Counted from the first letter of the stretch, positions 30,084 through 41,040 are shown. The stretch: 64,000 nt of DNA from Psychromicrobium silvestre (GCF_013408295.1 NZ_JACBYQ010000002.1:992001-1056000); one strand, 5' to 3'. Notes: a model not told the origin generated them from the letters alone. Numbers and translations are program-made.

Positions 30084-30271
30084 CAGGAACTCCGCTTACC
30101 GCTCAAAGCATTGAGGACGCCGCGCAGATCGAGCTTTCCTTCGAAGGCCCGGCCCAGGATGGCTCCCAGCAGCATGAAGATCAGTACCAAGGCGAAGCCC
30201 CAGAAGCCGAAGGCCAGTGCGGCGAAAGCCAGAATAGCCCCGATCGCGATGCCCGCTACCGTGCCGTTCAT
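30083..30271 (-). CDS. DUF2273-like small membrane protein
   Basis: A 62-residue protein that is almost entirely hydrophobic from residue 4 to 42, giving one or two transmembrane helices, with a charged tail (EGKLDLRGVLNALSGKRSS). DUF2273 proteins of this size sit next to asp23 genes in many Gram-positive bacteria. It overlaps the first Asp23 gene by four bases. Confidence 0.8.
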   Translation of the reverse strand: MNGTVAGIAIGAILAFAALAFGFWGFALVLIFMLLGAILGRAFEGKLDLRGVLNALSGKRSS

Positions 30272-30705
30272 TCGACCCGGCTTCCTTCGGAGGGCTGCTG
30301 CGCGCTGGAGGTATCCTCGGGCTTGTCGTCGCTGGGGATATGGATATCGCTAATAGTGATGTTTACCTCAACGACGTCCAAGCCAACCAACTTCTCCACC
30401 GCTTGATACACGGCGGAGCGCACCTGATCTGCCACGCCCTTGAGCGGATTCGGATACTCCACCACCATGGTGATGTCTACCGCTACCTGTTTCTCGCCGA
30501 CCTCCACGGACACGCCCTGAGCCAGATCGGTATTGCCGACGGCGTCTCGAATGGCTCCCAGGGCACGCGCCGCGCCGCCGCCCAGCGCGTAGACGCCAGT
30601 GACCTCGCGGGTGGCGATGCCAACGATTTTGGCTACCACCGCGTCCTCGATGGTGGTCTTTCCCGCGCTGCTCTTGCTTGCCGGGCTATTCGTGGCCACA
30701 CTCAT
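30268..30705 (-). CDS. Asp23/Gls24 family envelope stress protein
   Basis: A 145-residue protein and the clearest family member: VVAKIVGIATREVTGVYALG is the conserved N-terminal helix, VAVDITMVVEYPNPLKGVAD and the strand VEVNITISDIHI complete the fold. The ATG at 30705 has AAGGAGAAA upstream; an in-frame start at 30738 is less likely. It is the first gene of the minus-strand envelope-stress operon and should be expressed at the highest level. The promoter must lie in the 125-base gap shared with the divergent FemAB gene. Confidence 0.9.
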   Translation of the reverse strand: MSVATNSPASKSSAGKTTIEDAVVAKIVGIATREVTGVYALGGGAARALGAIRDAVGNTDLAQGVSVEVGEKQVAVDITMVVEYPNPLKGVADQVRSAVYQAVEKLVGLDVVEVNITISDIHIPSDDKPEDTSSAQQPSEGSRVE

Positions 30706-30830
30706 GGCTTTCTCCTTGCCGATCGGGATTGCTTTCACTCTTGAGTCGAGTTGAGTGCGCCAAATGTCACGCAGCTTCCACTCGCGGATAGACTTGCTTT
30801 ATCGTCCGTGCCCAGGAAGCGAGGATATTC

Positions 30831-31910
30831 TTGCCTGTTTTTACCGCCCGTTTTGCTAGCCCCGAAGAGCGCGAGCACTGGGATGCCCATGTCACGGCGA
30901 ATCCGCAAGGCGGCAATCTCCTGCAATCCGAGGCTTTCGCAGAGGTCAAGGCCGACTATGGCTGGAGTACTCGGTTCCTGGTTTTGGAGTGCCCCGAATA
31001 CAGCAGCTACAACCTGGTTTTGGAGAAGTCCATCCCCTTGCTGGGCAAACTCTGGTATCTGATCAAGGGCCCCGATTTGGCAGAGGTGGAACACGCCTCC
31101 GCTGCGCTTTCCGCGCTCCGGGACTTTATTACCGCTAGTAAGCTTGGGGTCTTTGCCGTGCGCATCGAACCGGATGTTGTGGACAGCCTGGAAGCACGCC
31201 GCATCCTGCAGGGTGCCGGGCTGGTGAAAACGCCCAATCTGCAGCCCAATGACTCCACCGCGATCTTGGACACCACCGCAGAACCCCAGCAATTGCTGCG
31301 CAACCTTTCATCCCGTGCCCGGAATGCGATCCGAAGGGCGCAACGCGAGGGCGTTGAGGTGGAGCAGGTAGCTGCGAGCATGGAAAATTTCCGCACCATG
31401 TATCAGCTGATGGCCGGGACCATCGCGGAAAAGGGTAAGACTCAACTCCGAGAGTTCGATTACTACCAGAAATTCTGGCAGGGGTTCATTGATCGTGGGC
31501 AGGGTAGGCACTACTTTGTCTACGAGGACGGCAAGGCCGCAGTAGGTGCCTTCGTTATTAACTACGGGCACAAAGGTACCTATAAGGACGGCGGGTCGCT
31601 GATTAAGCGCTCGCGCTATGGAGACTCGCATCTGCTGCAATGGGTGGCGATAAACGATTTGAAGCAGTCGAGTATGCCGATCACGGAATACGACTTCTGT
31701 GGCACTCCGCCTGCCGATAAACTCAAGGACACCAGCCACCCGCACTACGGCCTGGGCCTTTTCAAAACCTCCTTCACCAAGACGGTGACCGACTTTGTCG
31801 GGTGCTGGGATCTGGTGCTCAGCCCCATGAAATACAAGGCCTGGGACTTGGCCGGGGAGAGGATTGCCCGGCAGCTCTACACCCGTCGTACCGGTCAGCA
31901 GTTCTACTGA
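30831..31910 (+). CDS. FemAB-family peptidoglycan bridge aminoacyltransferase
   Basis: A 359-residue protein with the tandem GNAT folds of FemA/B/X: QGGNLLQSEAFAEVKADYGW near residue 25, the central helical RNLSSRARNAIRRAQREGVE, HYFVYEDGKAAVGAFVI and the final FKTSFTKTVTDFVGCWDL. These enzymes add amino acids from aminoacyl-tRNA to the lipid II side chain. The start is a TTG at 30831 with GAGG six bases upstream. It is divergent from the Asp23 operon and is followed eight bases later by the ThrE-like gene. Confidence 0.88.
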   Translation: MPVFTARFASPEEREHWDAHVTANPQGGNLLQSEAFAEVKADYGWSTRFLVLECPEYSSYNLVLEKSIPLLGKLWYLIKGPDLAEVEHASAALSALRDFITASKLGVFAVRIEPDVVDSLEARRILQGAGLVKTPNLQPNDSTAILDTTAEPQQLLRNLSSRARNAIRRAQREGVEVEQVAASMENFRTMYQLMAGTIAEKGKTQLREFDYYQKFWQGFIDRGQGRHYFVYEDGKAAVGAFVINYGHKGTYKDGGSLIKRSRYGDSHLLQWVAINDLKQSSMPITEYDFCGTPPADKLKDTSHPHYGLGLFKTSFTKTVTDFVGCWDLVLSPMKYKAWDLAGERIARQLYTRRTGQQFY

Positions 31911-31917
31911 GGATGAG

Positions 31918-33450
31918 ATGAACGCTGAGAAGGATTCCCCAACGGGTAGCGGCGTGCCGAGAGATCGTCCGGGTTCCGACCGGCCCGGCGAAGCCCGTCC
32001 CTCGTCCAAACAAATTCCCACCGTCCAGCAGTCCCGGGAGAATTTCGCTGCGAGGCGAAGCCTCAAGCGTCTAGTCCGGAGTGAGTCCCCGCCCACCGCG
32101 CCAATGAGCATTGTGGACCGGCTGGCCGGCAGCCCCTACGCGAACCCGACCATCCAGGTGGGCGGCGTTGACAATTCGGCACGCAAAACCATTGACTTCA
32201 CCCTGCTGCTTGCCGAGACGATGTTCCGTTTTGGGGCGGGAGCTCTTGAAGTAGAAACCACGATGATCGCGGTCACGGCTGCCCTGGGGCTGCGCAATAT
32301 CGAGGTTGATATCACCAACCAATCGGTGAGTATCAACTACGCGCCGAAGAATGCCACTCCGATCACGCTGCTTCGAGTGGTGCGATCGTGGACCAACAAC
32401 TACGCGGGACTAGCTCGGGTGCACCAACTGGTCACCGAAATTGTCTCCGCCAAGGTGGACCGGGAGGAGGCTCAGCACCGACTCCGAGTGATTCTTCGCG
32501 ATCCGAAACCGTATCCGAGATGGATGGTTACGGTGGCCAGCGGCATTTTCGCTGCCTGTGTGGTTGCGGTGATCGGCGGCGGTCTCATTGGCGCACTGAT
32601 CGCCCTCGGTTCAACTCTGTTGGTCGGTGTGCTGAGCCGGACGCTGGCGCGTTGGCGGGTGCCGGATTTTTTTGTCACCTCAATGAGTTCCTTCCTGGTC
32701 ACCGCAATAGCCCTGACCTTCGTTCGCTTCGAGGTTCCGATTCAACCAGGAGCTGTGGTGACCGGCGGTATCCTACTGCTCCTGCCGTCCGGACGGCTGG
32801 TATCGGCCGTGCAGGACGCCATTAACGGCTTCCCGGTGACAGCGGCGGGGCGCTTCCTCTCCGTTTTCCTGACCTTCGGTGCCATTGTCTCCGGCATCGC
32901 CGTTGCCTCGGCTTTCGGCGTGTTGCTCGGGGCCGAAGCGAAACTGGTCACAGAGGCAGTGACCGCAACTCCGCCTCCGCTGTATATCGTGCTGATCCTG
33001 ATTCTCTTCGCCACCGTGCTGATCGGGATAGCGGAGCAGACGCTTCCCCGCTTGCTGCTACCCACCGCCCTAGTCGGGCTGGCCGGCTACTTGGTGTTTT
33101 ACGGCGTCTCCCATCTCGGCGTGGGCAATCGGCTGGCTCCCGCGGTGGCTGCGGCCGCCGTCGGCATCGTGGCGAGGCTATTGGCTTTGCGACTCGGAGC
33201 GCCTCAGTTGGTAGTGGCGGTGCCCTCGATCCTCTTCCTGCTCGCCGGGCTTTCGATTTTCCGGGCGATGTTTGCGCTCACCATCTCCGACGATTCAGCG
33301 CTCGACGGCGTGATCGACCTGTTCAACGCCCTAGTGGTCATCATGGGGGTAGCCGCAGGCGTGGTGCTAGGTGATAACTTGGCCAGACCACTGAGCAAGC
33401 TGGGTAAATGGTCGGGAGTGCTGGACACTCGGCGGAACCGCCGCCGCTGA
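31918..33450 (+). CDS. Threonine/serine exporter family protein (ThrE-like)
   Basis: About 510 residues. After a Pro/Ser-rich cytoplasmic start, the ThrE N-terminal domain appears (FTLLLAETMFRFGAGALEVE, then SVSINY), with the GAGALEVE signature near residue 95. About ten hydrophobic segments follow, including the C-terminal ThrE_2-type part. Such proteins export threonine and serine in corynebacteria. The ATG at 31918 lies after GAGGATGAG and eight bases past the FemAB stop, so the genes are likely co-transcribed. Confidence 0.85.
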   Translation: MNAEKDSPTGSGVPRDRPGSDRPGEARPSSKQIPTVQQSRENFAARRSLKRLVRSESPPTAPMSIVDRLAGSPYANPTIQVGGVDNSARKTIDFTLLLAETMFRFGAGALEVETTMIAVTAALGLRNIEVDITNQSVSINYAPKNATPITLLRVVRSWTNNYAGLARVHQLVTEIVSAKVDREEAQHRLRVILRDPKPYPRWMVTVASGIFAACVVAVIGGGLIGALIALGSTLLVGVLSRTLARWRVPDFFVTSMSSFLVTAIALTFVRFEVPIQPGAVVTGGILLLLPSGRLVSAVQDAINGFPVTAAGRFLSVFLTFGAIVSGIAVASAFGVLLGAEAKLVTEAVTATPPPLYIVLILILFATVLIGIAEQTLPRLLLPTALVGLAGYLVFYGVSHLGVGNRLAPAVAAAAVGIVARLLALRLGAPQLVVAVPSILFLLAGLSIFRAMFALTISDDSALDGVIDLFNALVVIMGVAAGVVLGDNLARPLSKLGKWSGVLDTRRNRRR

Positions 33451-33473
33451 ACCCGGTCTCAGGGCTTCGAAGA

Positions 33474-34364
33474 CTACTTCAGCAGTCGGGACATCCTGCG
33501 ATCCGCGAGCAGCTTTCCACCGGTCTGGCAGCTGGGACAGTACTGCAGGGAGCGATCCGCGAAGGCGACTTCTCGGATGGTGTCTCCACATACCGGGCAG
33601 GCCTCGCCGGTACGCGCGTGGACTCGCATCCCGGACCGCTTGGCGTCCTTCAACTCGGCTGCCGGTTTGCCCGAAGTGGAGGCAATCGCCTCGGCCAGGA
33701 TGGACTTAATAGATTGGAAGAGGACCCCAATTTGTTCTTCGCTCAAGGAGTTGCTGGGAGCGAAAGGAGAGAGTCTGGCCAGATGCAGGATCTCATCGCT
33801 ATAGGCGTTGCCGATGCCAGCAATCATCCGTTGGTCGCGCAGCACCCCTTTGATTTGAGCCCGCTTGGGCGCCAGGATGGCGGCCAGAGTTTCCACCGTG
33901 AAATCCTCGGCTAGCGGATCTGGGCCAAGAGTGGCGATGCCCGGAATATCGCTCGGGTTCCGGACCACATAAATGGCCAGACTCTTCCTGGTTCCAGCCT
34001 CGGTCAGGTCGATCCGAGCCGATTCGAAGCCCAGCCGAGCGGTGATATAGCCGCCGGGCTTCAATGGCTTGCCCGAGGCGCTCTCGGCAGGGTCTGGCCG
34101 AGAGAAACGCAGCCAGCCGGCTTTGGCGAGATGGAAGATCAGGTGCAGTTCGCCGTCGTCGGTAGTGGAGGGACCAAAGCGCAAATCAACGAATTTGCCC
34201 TGCCTACCTACTCCTTGCAGGGCCCGGCCTAGTAACTCATCACTGGCGGGTGAAGCCGTTTTGAGCGCGGTGAATGAAGCGATCTGCAGCGATTCAAGCA
34301 CGACGCCATGCAACTCGGTGTCGAGGAAAGTGCTCAGGCCAACCAATTCCGGGAGTTCGGGCAT
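33474..34364 (-). CDS. Fpg/Nei family DNA glycosylase
   Basis: A 296-residue protein. The mature N-terminus PELPELVGL supplies the catalytic Pro and Glu, and the H2TH region includes LRDQRMIAGIGNAYSDEILH. The C-terminal zinc finger is CPVCGDTIREV with YCPSCQTGGK. It removes oxidised bases and cleaves the abasic strand. The start is sure because the Pro must follow the initiating Met. The gene is monocistronic and convergent with the ThrE-like gene. Confidence 0.92.
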   Translation of the reverse strand: MPELPELVGLSTFLDTELHGVVLESLQIASFTALKTASPASDELLGRALQGVGRQGKFVDLRFGPSTTDDGELHLIFHLAKAGWLRFSRPDPAESASGKPLKPGGYITARLGFESARIDLTEAGTRKSLAIYVVRNPSDIPGIATLGPDPLAEDFTVETLAAILAPKRAQIKGVLRDQRMIAGIGNAYSDEILHLARLSPFAPSNSLSEEQIGVLFQSIKSILAEAIASTSGKPAAELKDAKRSGMRVHARTGEACPVCGDTIREVAFADRSLQYCPSCQTGGKLLADRRMSRLLK

Positions 34365-34445
34365 AGCTACATTCTGCCGCTCGGTACCGACAATGTCACC
34401 GCTGGGTCGTTACCGTAGATGCCGGGGGCGGTCAGAGGATCTTGA

Positions 34446-35273
34446 CTAGAGGATCTTGCCGATGTCCTGGCGTTTTTCCGCCTGGAAGCGGTCCTCGGTT
34501 CGTCCCCGCGCCCAATAGCCGGAAAGCGATACTTGATTCTTGGTCAGGCCGCGCTGCTTGAAGAGCACATCGCGCAGGGCCTTCATGTACTCGCGCTCGC
34601 CGTGCACAAAGGCATCGACGGTCCCTTCCGGCCAACTGGCCCCGGCCACGGCATCGATCAATAAGGTGCTGTCACCCGCAGCTTCGGTGCCGCGAGGCAG
34701 CCAATTAATGATCAGCCCTTCCGGAGCGGACAACTCTTGAATATCGGACTCGCCAGGGACCTCGATAAAAGCCAGTCCGGTGGCTTGGGTGGGCAAGGCC
34801 TCGATGGCTGCGGAGATGGCGGGCAGCGCCGATTCATCTCCCGCGAAGAGATACCAATCGGCCTCCGGGTTCGGGTTATAGGCACCGCCGGGACCGCTGA
34901 CGATCAGTCGATCACCGGGCTGTGCGGCAGCCGCCCAGGGGCCAGCCAAACCGATGTCGCCGTGCACCACAAAGTCAATGGCGAGTTCGCGATTCTGCTC
35001 ATTCACCCAGCGGACCGTATAGGTGCGGGTGACCGGCCACTGCTCACGCGGCAGAGTCTCCCGCAGGGCGAAGACATCTACGGGTTCTGCATAATCTAGC
35101 CCGGGCTGCAGAAAGTGAAGCTTCACGTACTGATCGCTGAAGCCCTTGGACTGGAATGCCCCAAAGCCCGCTCCACCCAGGATCACCCGCACCATATGCT
35201 CGCTGGGCCATTCGCTGCGTAGCACCTCCAGATCGATCTGGGTGCGCGGCTTGGCGACGGGGGCGTTGGACAT
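34446..35273 (-). CDS. Siderophore-interacting protein (FAD-dependent ferric reductase)
   Basis: A 275-residue protein of the SIP/ViuB family. The FAD site is TRTYTVRWVNEQ followed by FVVHGDIGLAGPWA, and GDESALPAISAAIEAL begins the NAD(P)H-binding part. The C-terminal SGYWARGRTED is conserved in the family. These enzymes release iron from siderophores in the cytoplasm. An iron-box palindrome lies 17 bases upstream of the start, so repression by the IdeR/DtxR protein encoded at 56167 is likely. Confidence 0.92.
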   Translation of the reverse strand: MSNAPVAKPRTQIDLEVLRSEWPSEHMVRVILGGAGFGAFQSKGFSDQYVKLHFLQPGLDYAEPVDVFALRETLPREQWPVTRTYTVRWVNEQNRELAIDFVVHGDIGLAGPWAAAAQPGDRLIVSGPGGAYNPNPEADWYLFAGDESALPAISAAIEALPTQATGLAFIEVPGESDIQELSAPEGLIINWLPRGTEAAGDSTLLIDAVAGASWPEGTVDAFVHGEREYMKALRDVLFKQRGLTKNQVSLSGYWARGRTEDRFQAEKRQDIGKIL

Positions 35274-35289
35274 AGCGGCTCCTGAGGGA

Positions 35290-35305
35290 CTTAGGCTTAC
35301 CTAAG
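35290..35305. promoter_or_regulatory. IdeR/DtxR iron box
   Basis: CTTAGGCTTACCTAAG has perfect CTTAGG/CCTAAG arms. On the minus strand TTAGGTAAGCCTAA matches the first 14 bases of the DtxR consensus (TTAGGTTAGCCTAA) at 13 positions. It sits just before the siderophore-interacting protein gene. Confidence 0.8.
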
Positions 35306-35309
35306 CAGC

Positions 35310-36038
35310 CTAGCGCACTTCCCAATCGATGCCGGTGGCGCCTTGGCGGATCAACAGCTCGTTGGCCTGGCTGAACGGCTTGGAGCCGAAGAACCCTCGG
35401 GAAGCCGAAAGCGGACTCGGATGCACCGAACTCAGAATGGCGGTATTGCCCAAGAGCGGAGTGAGGTTGCGGGCATCGTTGCCCCAGAGGATGGCGACCA
35501 AGGGTCGATTCCGGGCGACCAAGGCCCGGATTGCCGCCTCGGTGATCTGCTCCCAACCCTTTCCCCGGTGCGAGGCTGGAGTTCCGGGACGTACGCTGAG
35601 CACCCTGTTGAGCAGCAATACGCCCTGCTGTGCCCAGCTACTGAGCTCGCCATGAGCCGCCGGGGTGATGCCTAGATCGTCCTGCAGCTCCCGATAGATA
35701 TTGCTGAGGCTACGCGGTAGTGGGCGGGTGTCCCGGTCCACCGCAAAGGATAAGCCGACCGGGTGTCCGAGGGTCGGATAAGGATCCTGGCCAACGATCA
35801 GCACCTTGACCTCGCTGAGCGGTTGCTGGAAGGCGCGCAGCACATTCCTGGGCGCGGGCAGGAAGCCTGGACCGCCGTCGTGATGCTGGGCGGTGCTGAA
35901 TTCTTGGTTGAGGAATTCGCCCATGGTTCTCAACGGCGCCTCAACCGGAGCCAGCGCGGCGGCCCAATCGGGGCTGAGCCCCTTCAGCGGCTCGGTGCGG
36001 AGCAGTTCCAGGGCATCACGATTGCTGAGTTCATCCAC
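35310..36038 (-). CDS. ung: Uracil-DNA glycosylase, family 1
   Basis: About 242 residues. The water-activating motif is [20 protein letters not shown], the uracil-binding Asn is in [12 protein letters not shown], and [17 protein letters not shown] is the DNA-intercalation loop. It removes uracil from DNA in the cytoplasm. The start is uncertain: the frame extends to an ATG at 36119, but the family length and the divergent DUF3263 gene argue for the GTG at 36038 (or 36062). Confidence 0.92.
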   Translation of the reverse strand: MDELSNRDALELLRTEPLKGLSPDWAAALAPVEAPLRTMGEFLNQEFSTAQHHDGGPGFLPAPRNVLRAFQQPLSEVKVLIVGQDPYPTLGHPVGLSFAVDRDTRPLPRSLSNIYRELQDDLGITPAAHGELSSWAQQGVLLLNRVLSVRPGTPASHRGKGWEQITEAAIRALVARNRPLVAILWGNDARNLTPLLGNTAILSSVHPSPLSASRGFFGSKPFSQANELLIRQGATGIDWEVR

Positions 36039-36148
36039 CCCACTATTGTGGTACTCCGGCACCGAAAGAGCGAGTAAATGACAACCGTGTGATTCACCAT
36101 TATCATGGAATGAACGCAAGACGTCGGATCATAGAACAGGGGAGTGTC

Positions 36149-36454
36149 GTGACTGCATCGTTACCACTCACAATCGAGGATTTGAATGCTGGGATATCCA
36201 CCAGCGATACCGCGCTCAGTGAACGCGATCAGCAAATCCTCTCCCTAGAGCGGCATTGGTGGAAGTACGCTGGGGCCAAGGAGCAGGCCATCCGGGATCT
36301 CTTTGACCTCTCCTCGACGCACTACTATCAGATTCTCAACGCCCTGATCGACACCGAAGACGCGCTGGCCCATGATCCAATGCTGGTCAAGAGATTGCGT
36401 AGACTACGTACAACGCGGCAACGCGCCAGGACGGCCCGCCGCCTGGGTAACTAG
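36149..36454 (+). CDS. DUF3263 domain-containing protein
   Basis: A protein of about 101 residues. LSERDQQILSLERHWWKYAG with AIRDLFDLSSTHYYQILNAL is the DUF3263 core, a helix-turn-helix-like actinobacterial domain. The basic C-terminal tail (LRRLRTTRQRARTARR) fits nucleic-acid binding. I chose the GTG at 36149, with AGGGGAG just upstream; ATGs at 36089 and 36110 are in frame too. It is divergent from ung and precedes the LytR_C gene by 48 bases, an arrangement that recurs in this phylum. Confidence 0.85.
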   Translation: MTASLPLTIEDLNAGISTSDTALSERDQQILSLERHWWKYAGAKEQAIRDLFDLSSTHYYQILNALIDTEDALAHDPMLVKRLRRLRTTRQRARTARRLGN

Positions 36455-36502
36455 GGGCGTGAGCTCCCGCTAGAGATAAATCCACGGAAAGACGCCCCAC
36501 CC

Positions 36503-37093
36503 ATGAGCAACTACCCGCGGGATGAATTCGACAACGTTCCGGAGTCATCCTCACGTCAGGGCGCCCACCGTTCAGTGATGGCGGAACCGCGCAGGCCGCT
36601 CTGGCCGATTGTGGCTTTCGCCGCGGCAGCGCTTCTGATCGGTGCTGCCGCCTTCCTATTAATTCCACGGCTGACCAGCGGTACACCGAGCGCTAATAGC
36701 AGCACCACCGCCAGCACCAACACCACCTCGGCCACCCCCAAGGCCACCACAAGCAGCCCCGCAAAGACCACCGCGGCAGCGACGTCGAAGCCGCCGGTCA
36801 CCCCGAGTGCGCCACCACTGGATAAGACTCAGCCGGTCAATGTTTATAACGGTGCCGGGATTGTCGGCTTGGCAGCCCGAGTGGCACAGCAGGTCCGCAG
36901 CGACGGATGGGTAGTGCCGATCAATGCCAACTGGAGCGGCGTCCCGCAGCCCAGCTCGGTGATTTTCTACAACGGTAGCGCGCAAAAGACGAACGCCGAG
37001 GAACTCGGCAAACTGCTGGGCATCAGCAGGCTAGTGGATACCGCGGAGCTGGGCATCCCGCTCGCCGTGGTGCTGGGACCGGGCGCGCAGTAA
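36503..37093 (+). CDS. LytR C-terminal domain protein, membrane-anchored
   Basis: A 196-residue protein with an N-terminal cytoplasmic part, one transmembrane helix at about residues 32-54, a Ser/Thr/Ala-rich linker to about residue 110 and a C-terminal LytR_C domain (PVNVYNGAGIVGLAARVAQQ, then SSVIFYNGSAQKTNAEELGK). LytR_C domains accompany wall-polymer attachment enzymes, but the catalytic LCP domain is absent here. The C-terminal domain should lie outside the membrane. Confidence 0.88.
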   Translation: MSNYPRDEFDNVPESSSRQGAHRSVMAEPRRPLWPIVAFAAAALLIGAAAFLLIPRLTSGTPSANSSTTASTNTTSATPKATTSSPAKTTAAATSKPPVTPSAPPLDKTQPVNVYNGAGIVGLAARVAQQVRSDGWVVPINANWSGVPQPSSVIFYNGSAQKTNAEELGKLLGISRLVDTAELGIPLAVVLGPGAQ

Positions 37094-37142
37094 TAGCTCT
37101 CAGCGGCTGGGTTGCCTGATTTCCGGAGGCTTCTTCGTTACA

Positions 37143-38411
37143 GTGTGGAACAGACCGCATTGCACGACGGCGGAGGGAACGGCCATCAGATCATTAGTTG
37201 CTTGCGTACTGGCTGTGCTGATCGCGCTCGGGTTGAGTTGCTGTGCCGGACCCACCGGGAATGTCCGGATCGCCTCTCCGGAGCCTTCCGGCATCGAAAC
37301 CTTGAAAATCGGGCTCCTGCTGGACAGCCCCGCGGATCGACAATTCCTCAATGCTTCACAATCGGCTGCGGTGACCTTGGCGGTGCGGCAAATCAACGCA
37401 GCCGGGGGAGTGAACGGCAAGCCGGTGCAGGTCACTTCCGGCCAGGCTGGGAGTCCCTTGAACGATCAGCTCACCACGATTACGGCAAGCCAGGCTGCCG
37501 TGGTGATTGGTCCCACCGACTCAGCCGCGGCTGTCACAGCGGTTGCCGCCCTGAACAAAACTCGAACCCTGCTAATCTCACCCGCCAATGGGGATCCCGC
37601 GCTGAGCCAGCTCAATAGCGGTGGCTATTATTTCCGCACCGCACCAAGCGAGCTCTTGCAGGCTTCGGTGCTGGCCAGGCTGGCCGAGCAGAACTCCAAG
37701 AACAAGAAAGTCGCCATTGTCTATCAGGCCGGGGACTATGGCAGGGAATTGAACCAGAAAACCACGGCGGCATTAGCGGCTGAAGGCATCACTTCTGTGG
37801 TCTCGGTGGAGGCGCAGAACGCTAGCGAAGCGGCGCAAAAGGCTAAACAGTCCGGAGCCGAATCGGTGCTGCTACTGGCTCAGGACCGAGCGCCGGAACT
37901 GCTGGCGGAGCTTTCCGCCGCGCAGGTGCCGAGTTCGGCGATCCTGCTGAGCGATGCGGCGACTGCCTCCTACGGTGCCAAATTAGCTCTGGGCTCGCTC
38001 AAGGATGCTCAAGGAATTCTGCCCGGGGTAATACCGAGTGCCGAGTTCCAGGCGCAGATGCTCTCGGTTGACCCCAAGCTCAAATCCTTGGCTTATGCCG
38101 CCGAAAGTTACGATGCGGTCATGTTAGCTGCCCTGGCTGCCGTTCAGGCCGGCGATTCTTCCGGCTCCTCGGTGGCTTCCCGGCTGATCGGGGTCTCCGG
38201 CGGGAAAGGCCAGGGGCAACGCTGTTCCACCTTGTCGTCCTGTCTGAGTTTGCTCAAGCAATCCAAGGCCATTGATTACGACGGCGTGTCTGGGCCGGTT
38301 GCCTTCGACCAGAATGGCGACATTAGCCAGGCGAATTACGTGACCTATCGTTACGGTGAGACTAATCTTCCGGTTGCCGAAGGAGTGCAATTATCGGCTG
38401 CGGCGCCGTAA
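37143..38411 (+). CDS. Substrate-binding lipoprotein, Leu/Ile/Val-binding family
   Basis: A 422-residue lipoprotein. The signal peptide ends in the lipobox LGLSCC near residue 33, which has two adjacent cysteines. IKIGLLLD-like and AVTLAVRQINAAGGVNGKPV form the first lobe of the Peripla_BP_6 fold, and KVAIVYQAGDYGRELNQKTT opens the second. No permease or ATPase genes are next to it, so it is an orphan receptor. The exact start is unclear; an in-frame GTG or ATG between 37143 and 37200 would still leave the signal peptide. The ligand is unknown. Confidence 0.82.
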   Translation: MWNRPHCTTAEGTAIRSLVACVLAVLIALGLSCCAGPTGNVRIASPEPSGIETLKIGLLLDSPADRQFLNASQSAAVTLAVRQINAAGGVNGKPVQVTSGQAGSPLNDQLTTITASQAAVVIGPTDSAAAVTAVAALNKTRTLLISPANGDPALSQLNSGGYYFRTAPSELLQASVLARLAEQNSKNKKVAIVYQAGDYGRELNQKTTAALAAEGITSVVSVEAQNASEAAQKAKQSGAESVLLLAQDRAPELLAELSAAQVPSSAILLSDAATASYGAKLALGSLKDAQGILPGVIPSAEFQAQMLSVDPKLKSLAYAAESYDAVMLAALAAVQAGDSSGSSVASRLIGVSGGKGQGQRCSTLSSCLSLLKQSKAIDYDGVSGPVAFDQNGDISQANYVTYRYGETNLPVAEGVQLSAAAP

Positions 38412-38437
38412 GGCTTTATTTACTTACTTTGGAAAGG

Positions 38438-38480
38438 GGAAGGGCGTGGGTGCGGCACTTTGCCGAGACCACGCCCTTCC
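38438..38480. terminator. Bidirectional terminator
   Basis: GGAAGGGCGTGG and CCACGCCCTTCC form a perfect 12-bp stem between the convergent genes ending at 38411 (+) and 38508 (-). Confidence 0.85.
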
Positions 38481-38507
38481 TCATGTAGCGCCCTTTCGGG
38501 CTTGCGG

Positions 38508-38975
38508 CTAATCGCGCAGCGGAACACCCCTGGCGTCGGTGCGGAAGTTCTGCGATCCGGTCAGGATCAGGATGCCTTCGATCAATCCCCAGATCCAGGA
38601 GGCCCAGGAGAGGATGCCTAGTGAGAGCACAGTGATTAGCAACTGAGCAACGGCCTTACCGGTGTAGCCCAGGTAGAAGTTGTGTACGCCAAAGGCGCCC
38701 AGGAAAATTCCGAGCAAGCCAGCTGCGATCTTGGACTTCTGCTCACCGCCTGCGACATAAGCCGGTTGTGCATAGCCTTGTTGTGGATAGCTCTGCTGCG
38801 GATAAGCAGGCTGAGAATAGCCGGGCTGCTGGTTGAAATCCGGTGCAGTTGGTGCGGCCGGAGCCTCTGCCGCCGTAGGAACCTCTACCTGCTCGGAAAT
38901 CGTCTCCGGATCGAGACCGGCTGCTTGATCGACTTCCGGCTTCTCCGGGTTTGGGATGTTCGGGGTTTCGCTCAT
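38508..38975 (-). CDS. TM2 domain-containing protein
   Basis: A 155-residue protein. The N-terminal half is acidic and then Pro/Gln/Tyr-rich with repeated QQxYPQQ-like units (residues about 45-75). The C-terminal half is a TM2 domain: AAGLLGIFLGAFGVHNFYLG with two transmembrane helices separated by a short turn, ending in WIWGLIEGILILTG. I chose the ATG at 38975 with AAGGAGA upstream; a longer frame to 39143 has no support. Its function is unknown. Confidence 0.88.
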   Translation of the reverse strand: MSETPNIPNPEKPEVDQAAGLDPETISEQVEVPTAAEAPAAPTAPDFNQQPGYSQPAYPQQSYPQQGYAQPAYVAGGEQKSKIAAGLLGIFLGAFGVHNFYLGYTGKAVAQLLITVLSLGILSWASWIWGLIEGILILTGSQNFRTDARGVPLRD

Positions 38976-39136
38976 TGCTATCTCCTTGCCTGAGGCATCA
39001 ATAGATGCCGATTCCGGTATATATCCCCGCATCGACACTAGCGAAGTTCCCCAGACAAAGCCATAGGTGGCTGCCCAAGTAAGGGAACAATGAGGGTATT
39101 CCCTGAGCGAACGCGGGCGGAGAAAGCACTTCCTCG

Positions 39137-39163
39137 CTTGCACTCTCCACTCGCGAGTGCTAA
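39137..39163 (+). promoter_or_regulatory. CIRCE element 1 (HrcA operator)
   Basis: CTTGCACTC, nine bases, then GAGTGCTAA: the HrcA operator layout (TTAGCACTC-N9-GAGTGCTAA) with a degenerate left arm. It lies about 180 bases before groEL. Confidence 0.8.
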
Positions 39164-39171
39164 TTATTGAG

Positions 39172-40981
<1,810 letters not shown>

Positions 40982-41008
40982 TCCGTTCCTTCCCCCAGTA
41001 ATACCTAG

Positions 41009-41040
41009 AAGGGCCCCGCATCAGCTGATGCGGGGCCCTT
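41009..41040. terminator. groEL terminator
   Basis: A perfect 32-base palindrome, AAGGGCCCCGCATC and its complement around AGCT, followed by CTTCTTGT. Confidence 0.92.
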
